64,000 bases of DNA, from the NCBI RefSeq assembly GCF_963664135.1, contig NZ_OY760905.1, forward strand, positions 186,001 through 250,000, written 5' to 3'. The notes beneath the pieces are model-generated. The model was not told where the DNA came from and did not search any database. It saw nothing but the letters and a program-made list of their open reading frames with translations. Each line of letters begins with the position of its first letter. Position 1 is the first letter of the stretch. The position numbers were made by a program, and so were the translations under genes. Shown here piece by piece: positions 1 to 8,428 of this stretch. This DNA comes from an uncultured Acetobacterium sp. (lineage in GTDB: Bacteria > Bacillota > Clostridia > Eubacteriales > Eubacteriaceae).

Positions 1-2
1 AT

Positions 3-509
3 TGTGTCAACTGTGTGGCTGACGAAGACTGCGGCGTGGTGTTCTTGCCGTTTCTTTATGCCAGCAATGTCAACATCAATGCCAAGGCCTGTTTTGTGGG
101 ACTATCGAGCTACCACAACCGCGACAATATGCTGCGAGCCGTTTATGAAGGAATTGTTTTCAGTCACAAGTATCATATTGAAAAGCTGCTGAAATATCGG
201 GAAGCGCCCAAGAGTATCCGAATTGCCGGTGGCGTGGCTAAGTCTCGGGTCTGGGTGCAGATGTTTGCAGACATTCTCCAGGTACCCATTGAGGTGACCG
301 AATGTACCGAGCTGGGGGCTCTGGGTGCCGCCATCTGTGCCGGGGTTGCTACGGGTGCCTACGAAAGCTTCAAAGCGGCCTCGGACGTGATGGTCGAAAT
401 CGCCTTCACTGCGATTCCCAATCCGGAAAAGAAAGACCTGTACGAAAAGAAGTACAACCGCTATCTGAAAGTCATCAATGCCTTGGATGGGATCTGGGAT
501 GCGTATTAG
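3..509 (+). CDS. FGGY-family carbohydrate kinase, C-terminal part (5' end outside window)
   Basis: The frame is open from the first bases, so the gene starts upstream of the window and only about 168 C-terminal residues are visible. They match the second ATPase lobe of FGGY sugar kinases (xylulokinase/L-xylulose kinase type): an N-terminal FLPFLY segment, an RAVYEG helix, the glycine-rich GGVAKSRVW adenosine-binding loop, and ELGALGAAICAG followed by a closing Y-x3-Y-x2-Y pattern. The family transfers phosphate from ATP to a sugar or polyol in the cytoplasm. The genes downstream (two dehydrogenase types and an aldolase) suggest it feeds phosphorylated polyol or ketose into the same pathway. 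The exact substrate cannot be read from this fragment. Confidence 0.85.
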   Translation, partial: CVNCVADEDCGVVFLPFLYASNVNINAKACFVGLSSYHNRDNMLRAVYEGIVFSHKYHIEKLLKYREAPKSIRIAGGVAKSRVWVQMFADILQVPIEVTECTELGALGAAICAGVATGAYESFKAASDVMVEIAFTAIPNPEKKDLYEKKYNRYLKVINALDGIWDAY

Positions 510-569
510 GATTAATTCATGGGCGCTTTGATGTGAGTGCATGACTTAAATTAATAGCGATGAAAGTGG

Positions 570-667
570 GTACCGATCAATTGTTAATCTGTTGGATGCT
601 GCAGGGTCGGACAGGCTACGCCGTGTTCGCCCTGATGCATCCAACATGATGTAACAATTGTCGGTAC
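570..667. repeat. 98-bp near-palindromic element between kinase and SDR genes
   Basis: The left arm (570-599) and right arm (637-667) are inverted copies of about 30 bp with only a few mismatches; both outer ends read GTACCGA going inward. The middle part (about 602-633) is itself partly self-complementary. The transcript could fold into one long hairpin. No T-run follows, so it is not a classical terminator. A MITE-like insertion or an mRNA-processing/attenuation element are the two readings; no target-site duplication is obvious. Confidence 0.7.
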
Positions 668-754
668 AGTTGAGTGCTTTATTTTAAGAATTATTCAAAT
701 AAACATCAAAGTAAGTTGCCAATTAGGGTGTCAAAGTGAAGATAGGAGATTAAA

Positions 755-1513
755 ATGGATTTGAAACTAACCGGAAAAAACGCCATTATCACCGGGGGTT
801 CCCGGGGGGTAGGGCGGGCGATTGCTCTGGGGTTGGCGGCGGAAGGGGTCAATGTGGTCGTCACCGCCCGAAGCCAGTCGGCCGAGCTGAAGGCAGTGGT
901 TGAGGAAGCCCGGGCGCTGGGGGTCAAAGCGTTTCCCCTGAATGCCAATATGGAAAACGCCGATGATGTGCTGGTAATGATGAAAGAAGCCGAAGCCCTG
1001 TTGGGGGATCTGGATATTCTGATCAACAACGCCGGGATCTGGCTGACTGGCTGGATTGAGGACATCCCGCTGGAGGATTGGGAACAGACCATGGATGTGA
1101 ATCTGACCGGGCCATTTTTGACATCCCAGTATTTTGCAAAAATCAATCTGGCCAAGAAGCGACCGGGACGGATTATCAATGTGAATTCCCAGGCGGCCTT
1201 TAACGGCTCTACCACTGGCCATGCCCATTATGCCGCCAGCAAAGCCGGGATGGTGGCACTGACGATTTCCATGGCCCGGGAGCTGTCGTCCAAAGGGATT
1301 ACCGTCAACGGCATCGCCCTGGGGGTGGTCAATACCGACATGATCCGGGACAATATTGAAGCCAATCCCGGTTATTACGAAAGCCGGATTCCCATTGGCC
1401 GGGTAGCTCAGCCGGAGGATGTGGCCAACATCGTGGTGTTTATGGCTTCGGAACCGGCATCTTACCTGACCGGTACCACCATCGATGCCACCGGTGGGAT
1501 GCTGATGCGGTAG
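755..1513 (+). CDS. SDR family NAD(P)-dependent oxidoreductase
   Basis: A 252-residue classical short-chain dehydrogenase/reductase. Visible landmarks are the cofactor-binding TGGSRGVG near residues 13-20, the NNAG motif near residue 91, and a catalytic triad of Ser about 145, Tyr about 159 and Lys about 163 (YAASK). The length is normal for the family. The ATG at 755 follows TAGGAG. Family members oxidise or reduce alcohols, sugars or polyols with NAD(P). Its position between a sugar kinase and a GlpA-like flavoprotein operon suggests polyol/ketose interconversion, but the substrate is inference. It is separated from the kinase by a 245-bp spacer holding a large palindrome. Confidence 0.9.
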   Translation: MDLKLTGKNAIITGGSRGVGRAIALGLAAEGVNVVVTARSQSAELKAVVEEARALGVKAFPLNANMENADDVLVMMKEAEALLGDLDILINNAGIWLTGWIEDIPLEDWEQTMDVNLTGPFLTSQYFAKINLAKKRPGRIINVNSQAAFNGSTTGHAHYAASKAGMVALTISMARELSSKGITVNGIALGVVNTDMIRDNIEANPGYYESRIPIGRVAQPEDVANIVVFMASEPASYLTGTTIDATGGMLMR

Positions 1514-1550
1514 AGGATTCAGCCGGAACGAGAGTTAAAAGACAGACATC

Positions 1551-1580
1551 TGCGGGCGGGTAATACCCGCCTCTACGAAC
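1551..1580. repeat. Short GC-rich hairpin repeat (REP-like)
   Basis: The sequence reads GCGGGCGGG-TAATA-CCCGCC and then CTACGAA. A related hairpin in the opposite orientation lies at about 46693-46722 (TTCGTAGGGGCG...CGCCCGC). Small GC hairpins of this kind next to TTCGTAG are dispersed in many bacterial genomes. No T-run follows. Confidence 0.5.
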
Positions 1581-1630
1581 CAAAATTACGGGCAGCGTAA
1601 AACACACACCATTAACGAGAGGAAAAGAAA

Positions 1631-3088
1631 ATGAATCATTATGACATCATCATCATTGGGGGTGGTATTACCGGTACGGCCATTGCCCATGAATGTTCAA
1701 AATATCAACTGACGGCGGCCCTGCTGGAACGGGGTACCGATATCGGGATCGGGGCGACCAAAGGAAATGGCGGCGTAGTTCACCCGGGTTACGATCCCAC
1801 CCCCGGCAGCTTGAAAGCCAAGATCAATGTCCAGGGGGCTAACAGCTACCCAAGACTTGCCAAAGAACTGAACTTCAGCATCATTAATCCGGGAATCTTT
1901 GTGATCGGGTTTAGCGCTGCCGATGAAGCCGTGTTAAAACACAAGCTGGAATTTGGCATCAAGAACGGCGTCCGGGAGCTGGCGATGATCACTGCCGAGC
2001 AGATGCGCAACCGCGAGCCTCATCTGGCCACGGATGCCAAACTAGCCTTATATGCTCCGACTGCCACGGTGGTTGATCCGTTTGAGGTGGCCATCGCTTT
2101 TGCTGAAAATGCCAAGGCCAACGGCGTGAATATTCTGACCAACCAGCCGGTAACTGCCATTGAAAAAAGAAGCGATGGCAGTTTTGTGATTCGCACACCC
2201 AATCAGCAATTTGCCTGTTCCTATATCGTCAACGCCGCTGGCAACCATGCCGACGTGGTTGCCAAGCTGCTGGGAATTGAAGAATACCAGATGAAACCCC
2301 GACACGGGGATCTGCTGGTATTTGACAAGGACATGAAGATCAAGCCGCAAACGGTGATGTTTCCCTGTCCCGGACCGGACACCAAGGGGATCGCCTGCAT
2401 TCCCACGGTTCATGGCAACACCATTGTCGGTTCCACCGCTACGATGATGGATGATAAGGAAGCGGTTGACAATTATGCCCCGGGAATTCAGGCCCTGATC
2501 GATGGGGTGCATAAGATCTTGCCGGAACTCGACGCCGGTAAGATCATCCGCACCTTCGCCGGACTGCGACCGGTGGTGTTGGACAACAACAATGATTTCT
2601 ACATTGCCGAATCCCAGACGGTTAAAGGTTTTATTCACGCCGCCGGGATTCAGTCCCCAGGGGTGGCCTCGGCCCCGGCGATTGCCGAAGTGGTTCGCGA
2701 TCTGCTGGATAATGCCGGACTGGAAATGGTTCCTAAACCGGATTACAATCCGTACCGGGAAAAAAAGATTGTTTTTAGCGCATTGCCCATTGATGAACAG
2801 GATGCTCTGATTCATCAGAACCCAGCTTACGGACAGATTGTCTGCCGCTGCGAAACCGTCACCGAGGGTGAGATCATCGATGCCATCCACGGGCTGATTC
2901 CGGCACATACCCTGGACGCGGTTAAGCGTCGCACCCGAGCCGGGATGGGACGCTGTCAAAGCGGATTCTGTCAATACAAGGTCCTTTCGATTCTGAGCCG
3001 GGAGCTGGGGCTACCGATGGATGCGATCTGCCTGGAAGATGTCGGATCCCAACTGCTCTGTGGATCGATCAAGGGAGGTGTGAAATGA
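1631..3088 (+). CDS. NAD(P)/FAD-dependent oxidoreductase, GlpA-like, with BFD [2Fe-2S] domain
   Basis: A 485-residue flavoprotein. The N-terminus carries the FAD dinucleotide-binding GGGITG at residues 10-15, and the body is DAO/glycerol-3-phosphate dehydrogenase-like (RHGDLLVFD, IHAAGIQSPG). The C-terminus has a BFD-type iron-sulfur domain with CRCETV near residue 404 and GRCQSGFC near 441-447. This architecture belongs to anaerobic GlpA-like dehydrogenases that oxidise glycerol-3-phosphate, hydroxy acids or related polyol phosphates. The stop overlaps the start of the next flavoprotein (ATGA), so the two are translationally coupled and probably form one complex with the DUF1667 protein. The substrate may be the product of the upstream kinase (inference). 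The start at 1631 follows GAGAGG. Confidence 0.9.
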   Translation: MNHYDIIIIGGGITGTAIAHECSKYQLTAALLERGTDIGIGATKGNGGVVHPGYDPTPGSLKAKINVQGANSYPRLAKELNFSIINPGIFVIGFSAADEAVLKHKLEFGIKNGVRELAMITAEQMRNREPHLATDAKLALYAPTATVVDPFEVAIAFAENAKANGVNILTNQPVTAIEKRSDGSFVIRTPNQQFACSYIVNAAGNHADVVAKLLGIEEYQMKPRHGDLLVFDKDMKIKPQTVMFPCPGPDTKGIACIPTVHGNTIVGSTATMMDDKEAVDNYAPGIQALIDGVHKILPELDAGKIIRTFAGLRPVVLDNNNDFYIAESQTVKGFIHAAGIQSPGVASAPAIAEVVRDLLDNAGLEMVPKPDYNPYREKKIVFSALPIDEQDALIHQNPAYGQIVCRCETVTEGEIIDAIHGLIPAHTLDAVKRRTRAGMGRCQSGFCQYKVLSILSRELGLPMDAICLEDVGSQLLCGSIKGGVK

Positions 3089-4383
3089 AACAGTTAAATT
3101 ATGATGTGGTTGTTATTGGCGGTGGCCCCGCCGGTATGGCGGCAGCCCTGAAAGCCAAGGATAAAGGTGCCACCGTGGCCATCATCGAACGCAACGACGA
3201 ACTGGGGGGAATTCTCAATCAGTGTATCCACAGCGGTTTTGGTCTCAGCTATTTCAAACAGGAGCTCACCGGGCCGGAATACGCCGAGTTGTTTATTAAT
3301 CGGGTGGCAACGGCTGAGATTGATGTTTTTTTAAAAACCATGGTCATCGATTTATCCCCGGCACGCCAGGTGAAAGCCATGAATGAGGAGGGGATGTTGT
3401 TGCTTAACGCCGGGGCCATTGTGCTGGCCATGGGCTGCCGGGAACGGACCCGGGGGGCCATAAAAATTCCCGGCTCACGACCGGCGGGGGTCCTCACTGC
3501 CGGGCTGGCTCAACGCTATGTCAATATCGAAAATCGTAAACCAGGTGAACGCATCGTCATTCTGGGCTCCGGCGACATCGGCCTGATCATGGCCCGACGG
3601 CTGACTCTGGAAGGCATGCAGGTGCTGGGGGTTTATGAATTGATGCCCTATGCCAACGGACTCTACCGGAATATCAAAAACTGTCTGGATGATTTTGAAA
3701 TCCCCCTGCATTTGTCGACCACGGTTACAAAGATCATCGGCCATCCCCATCTGGAAGCCATTGAAGTGGCCAAGGTTGATGGAAATTTCAACGTGATCGA
3801 AGCAACCCGGGAAGTGATTCCCTGTGATACGCTGCTGTTATCCATTGGGCTGATTCCGGAAAATGAGTTATCCCAGAAATCTAGAGTGAGTCTGAATCCC
3901 CGCACCAACGGGCCGCTGGTGAATGACGATCTGGAAACCAATCAGCCGGGGATATTCGCCTGCGGAAACGTCCTCCACGTTCACGATCTGGTGGACAACG
4001 TCACGCTGGAAGCCGAACAGGCCGGAGCGGCGGCCGCGGCTTATGTCCTTGAGCAAACGAATCGTCAATCTCCCAATGAAGCCAGCCCAGTCGAAGCCAA
4101 AATGACGCGGTTGCTGAGTCCGGGAGAGAATGTCAGCTATACCGTGCCGGCAAAACTGACCGTTCCGTTACAACACGCCGCCCGGATTTTATTTCGGGTG
4201 AACAAACCGTTAGATAAGGCCGAAGTGGTAATCCAGGCCGGAACCGAGATCCTTTATCAGGGTAAACCCCACGCCTTTAAGCCAAGCGTCATGGAAATGG
4301 TGGCACTTAACCCGGAAGAAATGATTCATCTCAGTGATCCACAGCAACCGATAACGGTAGCAGTCCGGGAGGTAAACGGATGA
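3085..4383 (+). CDS. FAD-dependent NAD(P)-disulfide-type oxidoreductase subunit
   Basis: A 432-residue protein with an FAD-binding GGGPAGM at residues 12-18, a Cys-containing NQCIHSGFG segment near residue 53, a second Rossmann motif (LGSGDIG, about residue 160) for NAD(P), and a CGNVLHVHDLVD flavin-binding ending typical of the pyridine nucleotide-disulfide oxidoreductase family. In Clostridia this family commonly sits directly between a GlpA-like gene and a DUF1667 gene, as here. The likely role is to pass electrons from the GlpA-like subunit to NAD or another carrier (inference from the conserved gene order). It overlaps its neighbours on both sides by 4 bases. Confidence 0.88.
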   Translation: MKQLNYDVVVIGGGPAGMAAALKAKDKGATVAIIERNDELGGILNQCIHSGFGLSYFKQELTGPEYAELFINRVATAEIDVFLKTMVIDLSPARQVKAMNEEGMLLLNAGAIVLAMGCRERTRGAIKIPGSRPAGVLTAGLAQRYVNIENRKPGERIVILGSGDIGLIMARRLTLEGMQVLGVYELMPYANGLYRNIKNCLDDFEIPLHLSTTVTKIIGHPHLEAIEVAKVDGNFNVIEATREVIPCDTLLLSIGLIPENELSQKSRVSLNPRTNGPLVNDDLETNQPGIFACGNVLHVHDLVDNVTLEAEQAGAAAAAYVLEQTNRQSPNEASPVEAKMTRLLSPGENVSYTVPAKLTVPLQHAARILFRVNKPLDKAEVVIQAGTEILYQGKPHAFKPSVMEMVALNPEEMIHLSDPQQPITVAVREVNG

Positions 4384-4844
4384 GTCGTGATCAGAGAGCA
4401 ATAAAAACAGCAAAATTAAATAATAAAATAAAAAAGAGTGAATTAAAAATGAGTGAAATAAATAAAACTGCAATAAAAGTCTGCTGCACCACCTGTCCCA
4501 AAGAATGCGTGGTCACGGTTTTTCTGGAGGACGGCGTTTTAATCAATGTGGAGGGACAAGGCTGTAAACGAGGTAAAAAATTCGCACAAAAGGAGATCAC
4601 CACACCAGAAAGAACCTTAACCAGCACGGTTATGGTGGAAAGTGGTGGCAAAGCGCTTTTGCTACCGGTGAAGACCGCGGCCCCCATCCCCAAAAAAGAC
4701 ATGGCGTTGGCGATGAACACCATTCGCCAGACGAAAATCACCGGGCCCTGCCGGATGGGGGACGTGGTTATCCCGAATGTCTGCGGTACTGGCGTGGATG
4801 TGGTGGCCTGCCGCAGTATCAAGGAGAACGACCATGCGTGTTAA
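4380..4844 (+). CDS. DUF1667 domain-containing protein (redox complex third subunit)
   Basis: A 154-residue Cys-rich protein. After a lysine-rich leader of about 30 residues it has CCTTCPKEC, then GQGCKRGKKFA, GPCRM and VCGTGVDVVACR; these Cys could ligate an Fe-S cluster. DUF1667 proteins usually accompany the two flavoproteins encoded just upstream. The start at 4380 overlaps the previous stop and follows GGGAGG at good spacing. An internal ATG at 4449 is possible but has a weaker ribosome site. It overlaps the aldolase gene by 11 bases. Confidence 0.87.
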   Translation: MSRDQRAIKTAKLNNKIKKSELKMSEINKTAIKVCCTTCPKECVVTVFLEDGVLINVEGQGCKRGKKFAQKEITTPERTLTSTVMVESGGKALLLPVKTAAPIPKKDMALAMNTIRQTKITGPCRMGDVVIPNVCGTGVDVVACRSIKENDHAC

Positions 4845-5700
4845 TCTCACTTCGATTTTAAAAGCAGCCCATCAGCATGGTTACGGCATCGGAGCGTTTA
4901 ACACGCCGAATCTGGAGAGCGTTCAGGCAGTGATCGCAGCGGCAGAATCCTTGAACCAACCGGTGATTATCATGCACGCCCAGATTCATGAGCAGATGAT
5001 CCCGTTGGAAGTCATCGGACCGGTGATGATCCGGCTGGCTGATCAGGCAAGCGTGGATGTCTGTGTCCATCTCGATCATGGGGAAGACCTGGGCTATCTG
5101 CTGCATGCCATGAAGATGGGTTTTTCCTCAGTGATGTATGATGGCTCCAAGCTGCCCTACGACGAAAATCTGACAAATACCCGGGAAATTGTCCGGGTCG
5201 CTCACTATCTGGGCGTATCCGTCGAAGCGGAGCTGGGTCGGGTGCTCCGTCCTGAGGGCGGCGGCAAAGCGGATCCGGATGAAGAAGTGCTGATCCCGGA
5301 AGCGTGTTATACGGACCCCCAAAGCGCCAAAGCGTTTGTCGCGGCTACCGGGGTAGATGCTCTGGCGATTGCTTTTGGTACCGCCCATGGTGTTTATGAA
5401 GCCGAACCCTGTCTGGATTTTGACCGTATCGCGGCCATTCGCAAACTGGTGGATGTGCCGCTGGTGATGCATGGCGGTTCCGGAGTGCGTGCGGATGACT
5501 TCCACAAAGCGATCAAGTCCGGGATTTCAAAAATCAATTATTTTACCTATATGTCCCTGGCCGGTGGCCAGGCCGTTAAGGCGCACCTCGATCAAAACCC
5601 CGGCCACGACCTGCGTTTTGATGAACTTGCCGAGATTGGCCGGGTGGCCATGCAGGCTGATGTTGAACGGGCGCTGAAAGTATTCGGACAGAGATTATGA
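4834..5700 (+). CDS. Class II fructose/tagatose-bisphosphate aldolase family protein
   Basis: A 288-residue class II (zinc-dependent) aldolase. HLDHGED near residue 80 carries the catalytic Asp and a Zn His. GSKLPYDEN, EAELGRV, FGTAHGVY and VMHGGSG supply the other conserved metal- and phosphate-binding positions. The ATG at 4834 after AAGGAGA is preferred over an upstream in-frame start at 4777, which would add 19 residues unlike any aldolase and bury the start in the DUF1667 gene. The family splits ketose (bis)phosphates into dihydroxyacetone phosphate and an aldehyde. As the last gene of the operon it would cleave the ketose phosphate made by the kinase and dehydrogenases. A hairpin terminator follows. 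Confidence 0.9.
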   Translation: MRVNLTSILKAAHQHGYGIGAFNTPNLESVQAVIAAAESLNQPVIIMHAQIHEQMIPLEVIGPVMIRLADQASVDVCVHLDHGEDLGYLLHAMKMGFSSVMYDGSKLPYDENLTNTREIVRVAHYLGVSVEAELGRVLRPEGGGKADPDEEVLIPEACYTDPQSAKAFVAATGVDALAIAFGTAHGVYEAEPCLDFDRIAAIRKLVDVPLVMHGGSGVRADDFHKAIKSGISKINYFTYMSLAGGQAVKAHLDQNPGHDLRFDELAEIGRVAMQADVERALKVFGQRL

Positions 5701-5738
5701 ATCTGGATAGGCACAACCAGTTTTAAAACTGAATAAAA

Positions 5739-5783
5739 AACCGAAAAAGAGAAATGACCGATAGTCTTTCTCTTTTTTTCGGT
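5739..5783 (+). terminator. Rho-independent terminator after the aldolase operon
   Basis: AACCGAAAAAGAGAAA pairs with TTTCTCTTTTTTTCGGTT across a short loop. It lies 40 bases after the aldolase stop. The long A/T arms make it possibly bidirectional. Confidence 0.8.
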
Positions 5784-5797
5784 TATCGGTTTTTAGA

Positions 5798-5933
5798 TTA
5801 ATTTTTCATGTTTGCAAATCGTGTTAAGGCCGGATTTCTTGGTCTGGTAGAGTAGCCGGTCAGCGGTTTTGGATCCGTTCAGCCAGTCGATAGCCATCGT
5901 TCAGGGTGGTGTCTGGCATCATTAGGACAATGA
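5798..5933 (-). pseudogene. GGDEF (diguanylate cyclase) C-terminal remnant with internal deletion
   Basis: Read on the minus strand, 5933-5870 encodes IVLMMPDTTLNDGYRLAER, the segment that follows the GGDEF loop in diguanylate cyclases. In another frame, about 5868-5798 encodes ADRLLYQTKKSGLNTI, the family's ADxALYxAKxxGxN ending. The roughly 70 residues expected between them are missing. This is a decayed fragment with a deletion and frameshift, with no start and no intact core. The rest of 5701-6062 holds the terminator and the promoter region of the next gene, where a TGATACAAT extended -10 is visible at about 6018-6026. Confidence 0.75.
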
Positions 5934-6062
5934 TCGCTTAATGAACAACAGCTCTAAAACATTAGAAAGCTTGAAAATAAGATAGTTATGTTGTCATCTT
6001 TTATCACAGTTAGTTTAGTGATACAATATGGGTAGTTAGGATTAAAAAAACTGGAGGTCTCA

Positions 6063-7031
6063 ATGAAAGCGATCAATTGGCTTTTAACAAGTGAACCCTA
6101 TATAGAATATGCTACCCGTAAAAACCTGATGAATCAGGACGAGGATGCGCTTGCAGATTTAAAAAAACAGGTTTTAGACGACAACCGAATTAAAAAGCTA
6201 TTGAGTGACGTGGCAGACTTTAACGGAACTTTGGTTACCAATCACAAAAACCCAGAACTGCCAATTCACAAGCTATTGTTTTTAATGGACATTGGTCTGA
6301 ATCGGGAAGTTGCCGAAATTGACCGGGCTATCGTTCAGATTCTTACCAATAAAGATGAGAACGGTGTTTACAAAAGCCTGACCAATGTGCCTAAACATTA
6401 CGGTGGTACGGGGGAAGACTCATTGGGCTGGTCTTTCTGTGATGCGCCACTGATGCTACTAGCCTTAGTCCGGGGCGGGATATCTTATCAGGAACAGGTG
6501 AAACAGGGAGTTGACTATCTGGTTGGACTCCAGCGTGACAATGGCTTTCCTTGTACGGTTTCAAAGGAACTGGGAAAGTTTAGAGGGCCGGGAAAAAAGA
6601 GCGACCCTTGCCCCTATGCTAACTTAGCCATGCTCAGACTATTCTTGATGATCTCGGATTACACCGAATCGGAAGCAGCTCGGATATCCCTAGAATCACT
6701 CCTTGTTCAATGGGAAAACAGCTGGGAATCTCATCCTTATATGTTTTATATGGGAACGGATTTCAGAAAGCTTAAAGCACCGACACTCTGGTTTGATCTG
6801 GTTGCTGTTACCGACTGTTTAAGCCAATACACCTTCGCTCTTAAAGACCGCCGATTTCAGGAGATGATTGACATTTTGGAAGTCAAAGCCAATGACCAGT
6901 ACCAGTTTACTTCAGAATCCATCTATCTTAAATGCAAACCCTGGGATTTTGGCCAGAAAAAAAAACCATCCCTTTGGCTTACCTATTTGTGTCTGAATAT
7001 TCTCAAGCGATGTGGTCGTTATGGTTACTAG
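6063..7031 (+). CDS. Prenyltransferase/terpenoid-cyclase-like (alpha/alpha toroid) protein
   Basis: A 322-residue soluble protein with repeated helical segments like the terpenoid cyclase/prenyltransferase alpha-alpha toroid fold: VDYLVGLQRDNGFPC, YANLAMLRLFLMI, and a closing PSLWLTYLCLNIL. No DxDD or QW-rich squalene-cyclase signature is evident, so enzymatic cyclisation is not supported; many proteins of this fold are annotated simply as prenyltransferase-like. The ATG at 6063 follows CTGGAGG. It lies 44 bases before a glycosyltransferase gene in the same direction, so the two probably form an operon. Function unknown. Confidence 0.6.
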   Translation: MKAINWLLTSEPYIEYATRKNLMNQDEDALADLKKQVLDDNRIKKLLSDVADFNGTLVTNHKNPELPIHKLLFLMDIGLNREVAEIDRAIVQILTNKDENGVYKSLTNVPKHYGGTGEDSLGWSFCDAPLMLLALVRGGISYQEQVKQGVDYLVGLQRDNGFPCTVSKELGKFRGPGKKSDPCPYANLAMLRLFLMISDYTESEAARISLESLLVQWENSWESHPYMFYMGTDFRKLKAPTLWFDLVAVTDCLSQYTFALKDRRFQEMIDILEVKANDQYQFTSESIYLKCKPWDFGQKKKPSLWLTYLCLNILKRCGRYGY

Positions 7032-7075
7032 TCGAAAACTGATACGAAATACCAAATTTCAGGAGGTCAAGTGAA

Positions 7076-8254
7076 ATGAGTAAAATTGTCTTTTTTTCGA
7101 TTCCTGCTCATGGGCATACCAATCCCACCATTCCGGTCGTTAAGGAATTGGTCAACCACGGCCATGAGGTCTGGTATTATTCGTTTAACGAATTTCAGGA
7201 AAAAATTGAAGCAGCCGGGGCTCGGTTTATTAGTTGCGACGCCTATCTGCCGATCATCTCCGCCGAGGAACTGGAGAAAAAAGCGGGCAAGGATTTTGCC
7301 GCCCTGATCGAAATGGTGGTAGACACCACCATTGCCATGGACGCAACGATCTGCCGCGAGCTCAGGGATTTCAGGCCGGACTGTATCGTCTCCGATTCGG
7401 TCTGCTTCTGGGGAAAATTGTTTGCCCGGAAATTAGCGATTCCCTTTATTTGTTCAACTACTACCTTTGCCTTTAATCAACACACCGCCCGGTTGATGAA
7501 GCGGGGCTTTAAAGAAATGATCGCGATGTTCACCGGGATGCCCCGGATTAATAAAAAGATTAAGCAGCTGAAAAATCACGGTTATGAGGTCAAAAATTTT
7601 ATTGATTTGATCCAGAATGATAATGTCACTGATACCATTGTCTACACTTCAAAGGCCTTTCAACCGATGGCTGAAACCTTCTCAAACTGTTATGCTTTTG
7701 TGGGCCCCTCGATTCTGGCAACGGAAACCGCACCAGCGCCAAAAGGCAATCGGAACAGGATCTACATTTCTCTGGGAACTGTTTTGAACCAGAATGCGGA
7801 CTTCTACAATAACTGTCTCCAGGCTTTTAAAGACGAAGACGTGGAGGTGGTGATGTCGGTGGGTGACAAAACCGATCTTTTAGCATTGGGAGAAATTCCC
7901 GATCATTTTGTGGTCGCATCCCGGGTCGATCAGCTTGCGGTGCTTAAACAGTCCGATGTATTTGTTACCCATTGTGGCATGAACAGCGTGAATGAGAGTA
8001 TTTATTTTGGCGTCCCGATGGTATTATTTCCGCTTCACAGTGAAGAAGGGGTGGTGGCTAATCGGGCCGCCGAACTGGGGGCCGGGGTTAAATTAAAAAG
8101 CAGTCAGCCCGAGCAGTTGCGCGCCGCGGTAAACACGGTTTTGAACGATCCGTCGTTTGTTAAGAATACCAAAATACTGTCGGAGCGTTTCAAACAGGCC
8201 GGCGGTCCAAAGGCAGCCGCAGCGTTTATTGAAGCAAAGGCTCAAAGTGAGTAA
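7076..8254 (+). CDS. MGT-family (macrolide/UDP-glucuronosyltransferase-like) glycosyltransferase
   Basis: A 392-residue GT1/GT-B glycosyltransferase. The N-terminal acceptor domain opens with a GHTNP motif near residue 13. The C-terminal donor domain has VASRVDQLAVL and then THCGMNSVNESIYFGVPMV, the nucleotide-sugar binding signature in which the HCG...NE pattern replaces the plant HCGWNS. The length is typical of the MGT family, which transfers a sugar to small lipophilic acceptors such as macrolides, flavonoids, sterols or lipids. AGGAGG precedes the ATG. The toroid-fold partner upstream suggests a shared lipophilic substrate (inference). Confidence 0.88.
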   Translation: MSKIVFFSIPAHGHTNPTIPVVKELVNHGHEVWYYSFNEFQEKIEAAGARFISCDAYLPIISAEELEKKAGKDFAALIEMVVDTTIAMDATICRELRDFRPDCIVSDSVCFWGKLFARKLAIPFICSTTTFAFNQHTARLMKRGFKEMIAMFTGMPRINKKIKQLKNHGYEVKNFIDLIQNDNVTDTIVYTSKAFQPMAETFSNCYAFVGPSILATETAPAPKGNRNRIYISLGTVLNQNADFYNNCLQAFKDEDVEVVMSVGDKTDLLALGEIPDHFVVASRVDQLAVLKQSDVFVTHCGMNSVNESIYFGVPMVLFPLHSEEGVVANRAAELGAGVKLKSSQPEQLRAAVNTVLNDPSFVKNTKILSERFKQAGGPKAAAAFIEAKAQSE

Positions 8255-8312
8255 ATGGTGGGAGATCAGTGAGTTTTTGAACGACCCATCAACGCCTCAA
8301 AATCATATTAAA

Positions 8313-8382
8313 AAGCCATCCTCCTGAAAAACGTCTATCTGTAAATTTACAGATAGACGTCGGTTAGGGGGATGGTTATTTA
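8313..8382. terminator. Bidirectional terminator with a perfect 30-bp palindrome
   Basis: 8331-8360 is an exact palindrome of 30 bp (ACGTCTATCTGTAAA and its mirror). Outside it, GCCATCCTCC on the left pairs with GGGGATGG on the right, followed by a T-rich stretch. It lies between two convergent genes and can serve both. Confidence 0.8.
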
Positions 8383-8428
8383 TTTTTCTGTCATCAATTG
8401 AGCATCGTTTTGGATTTGGTGAAGCGGC

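Noticed and set aside
2048-2974. Long minus-strand open frame (308 codons) under the GlpA-like gene
   Set aside because: It is the antisense shadow of a clear flavoprotein gene, with low-complexity basic composition and no ribosome site.
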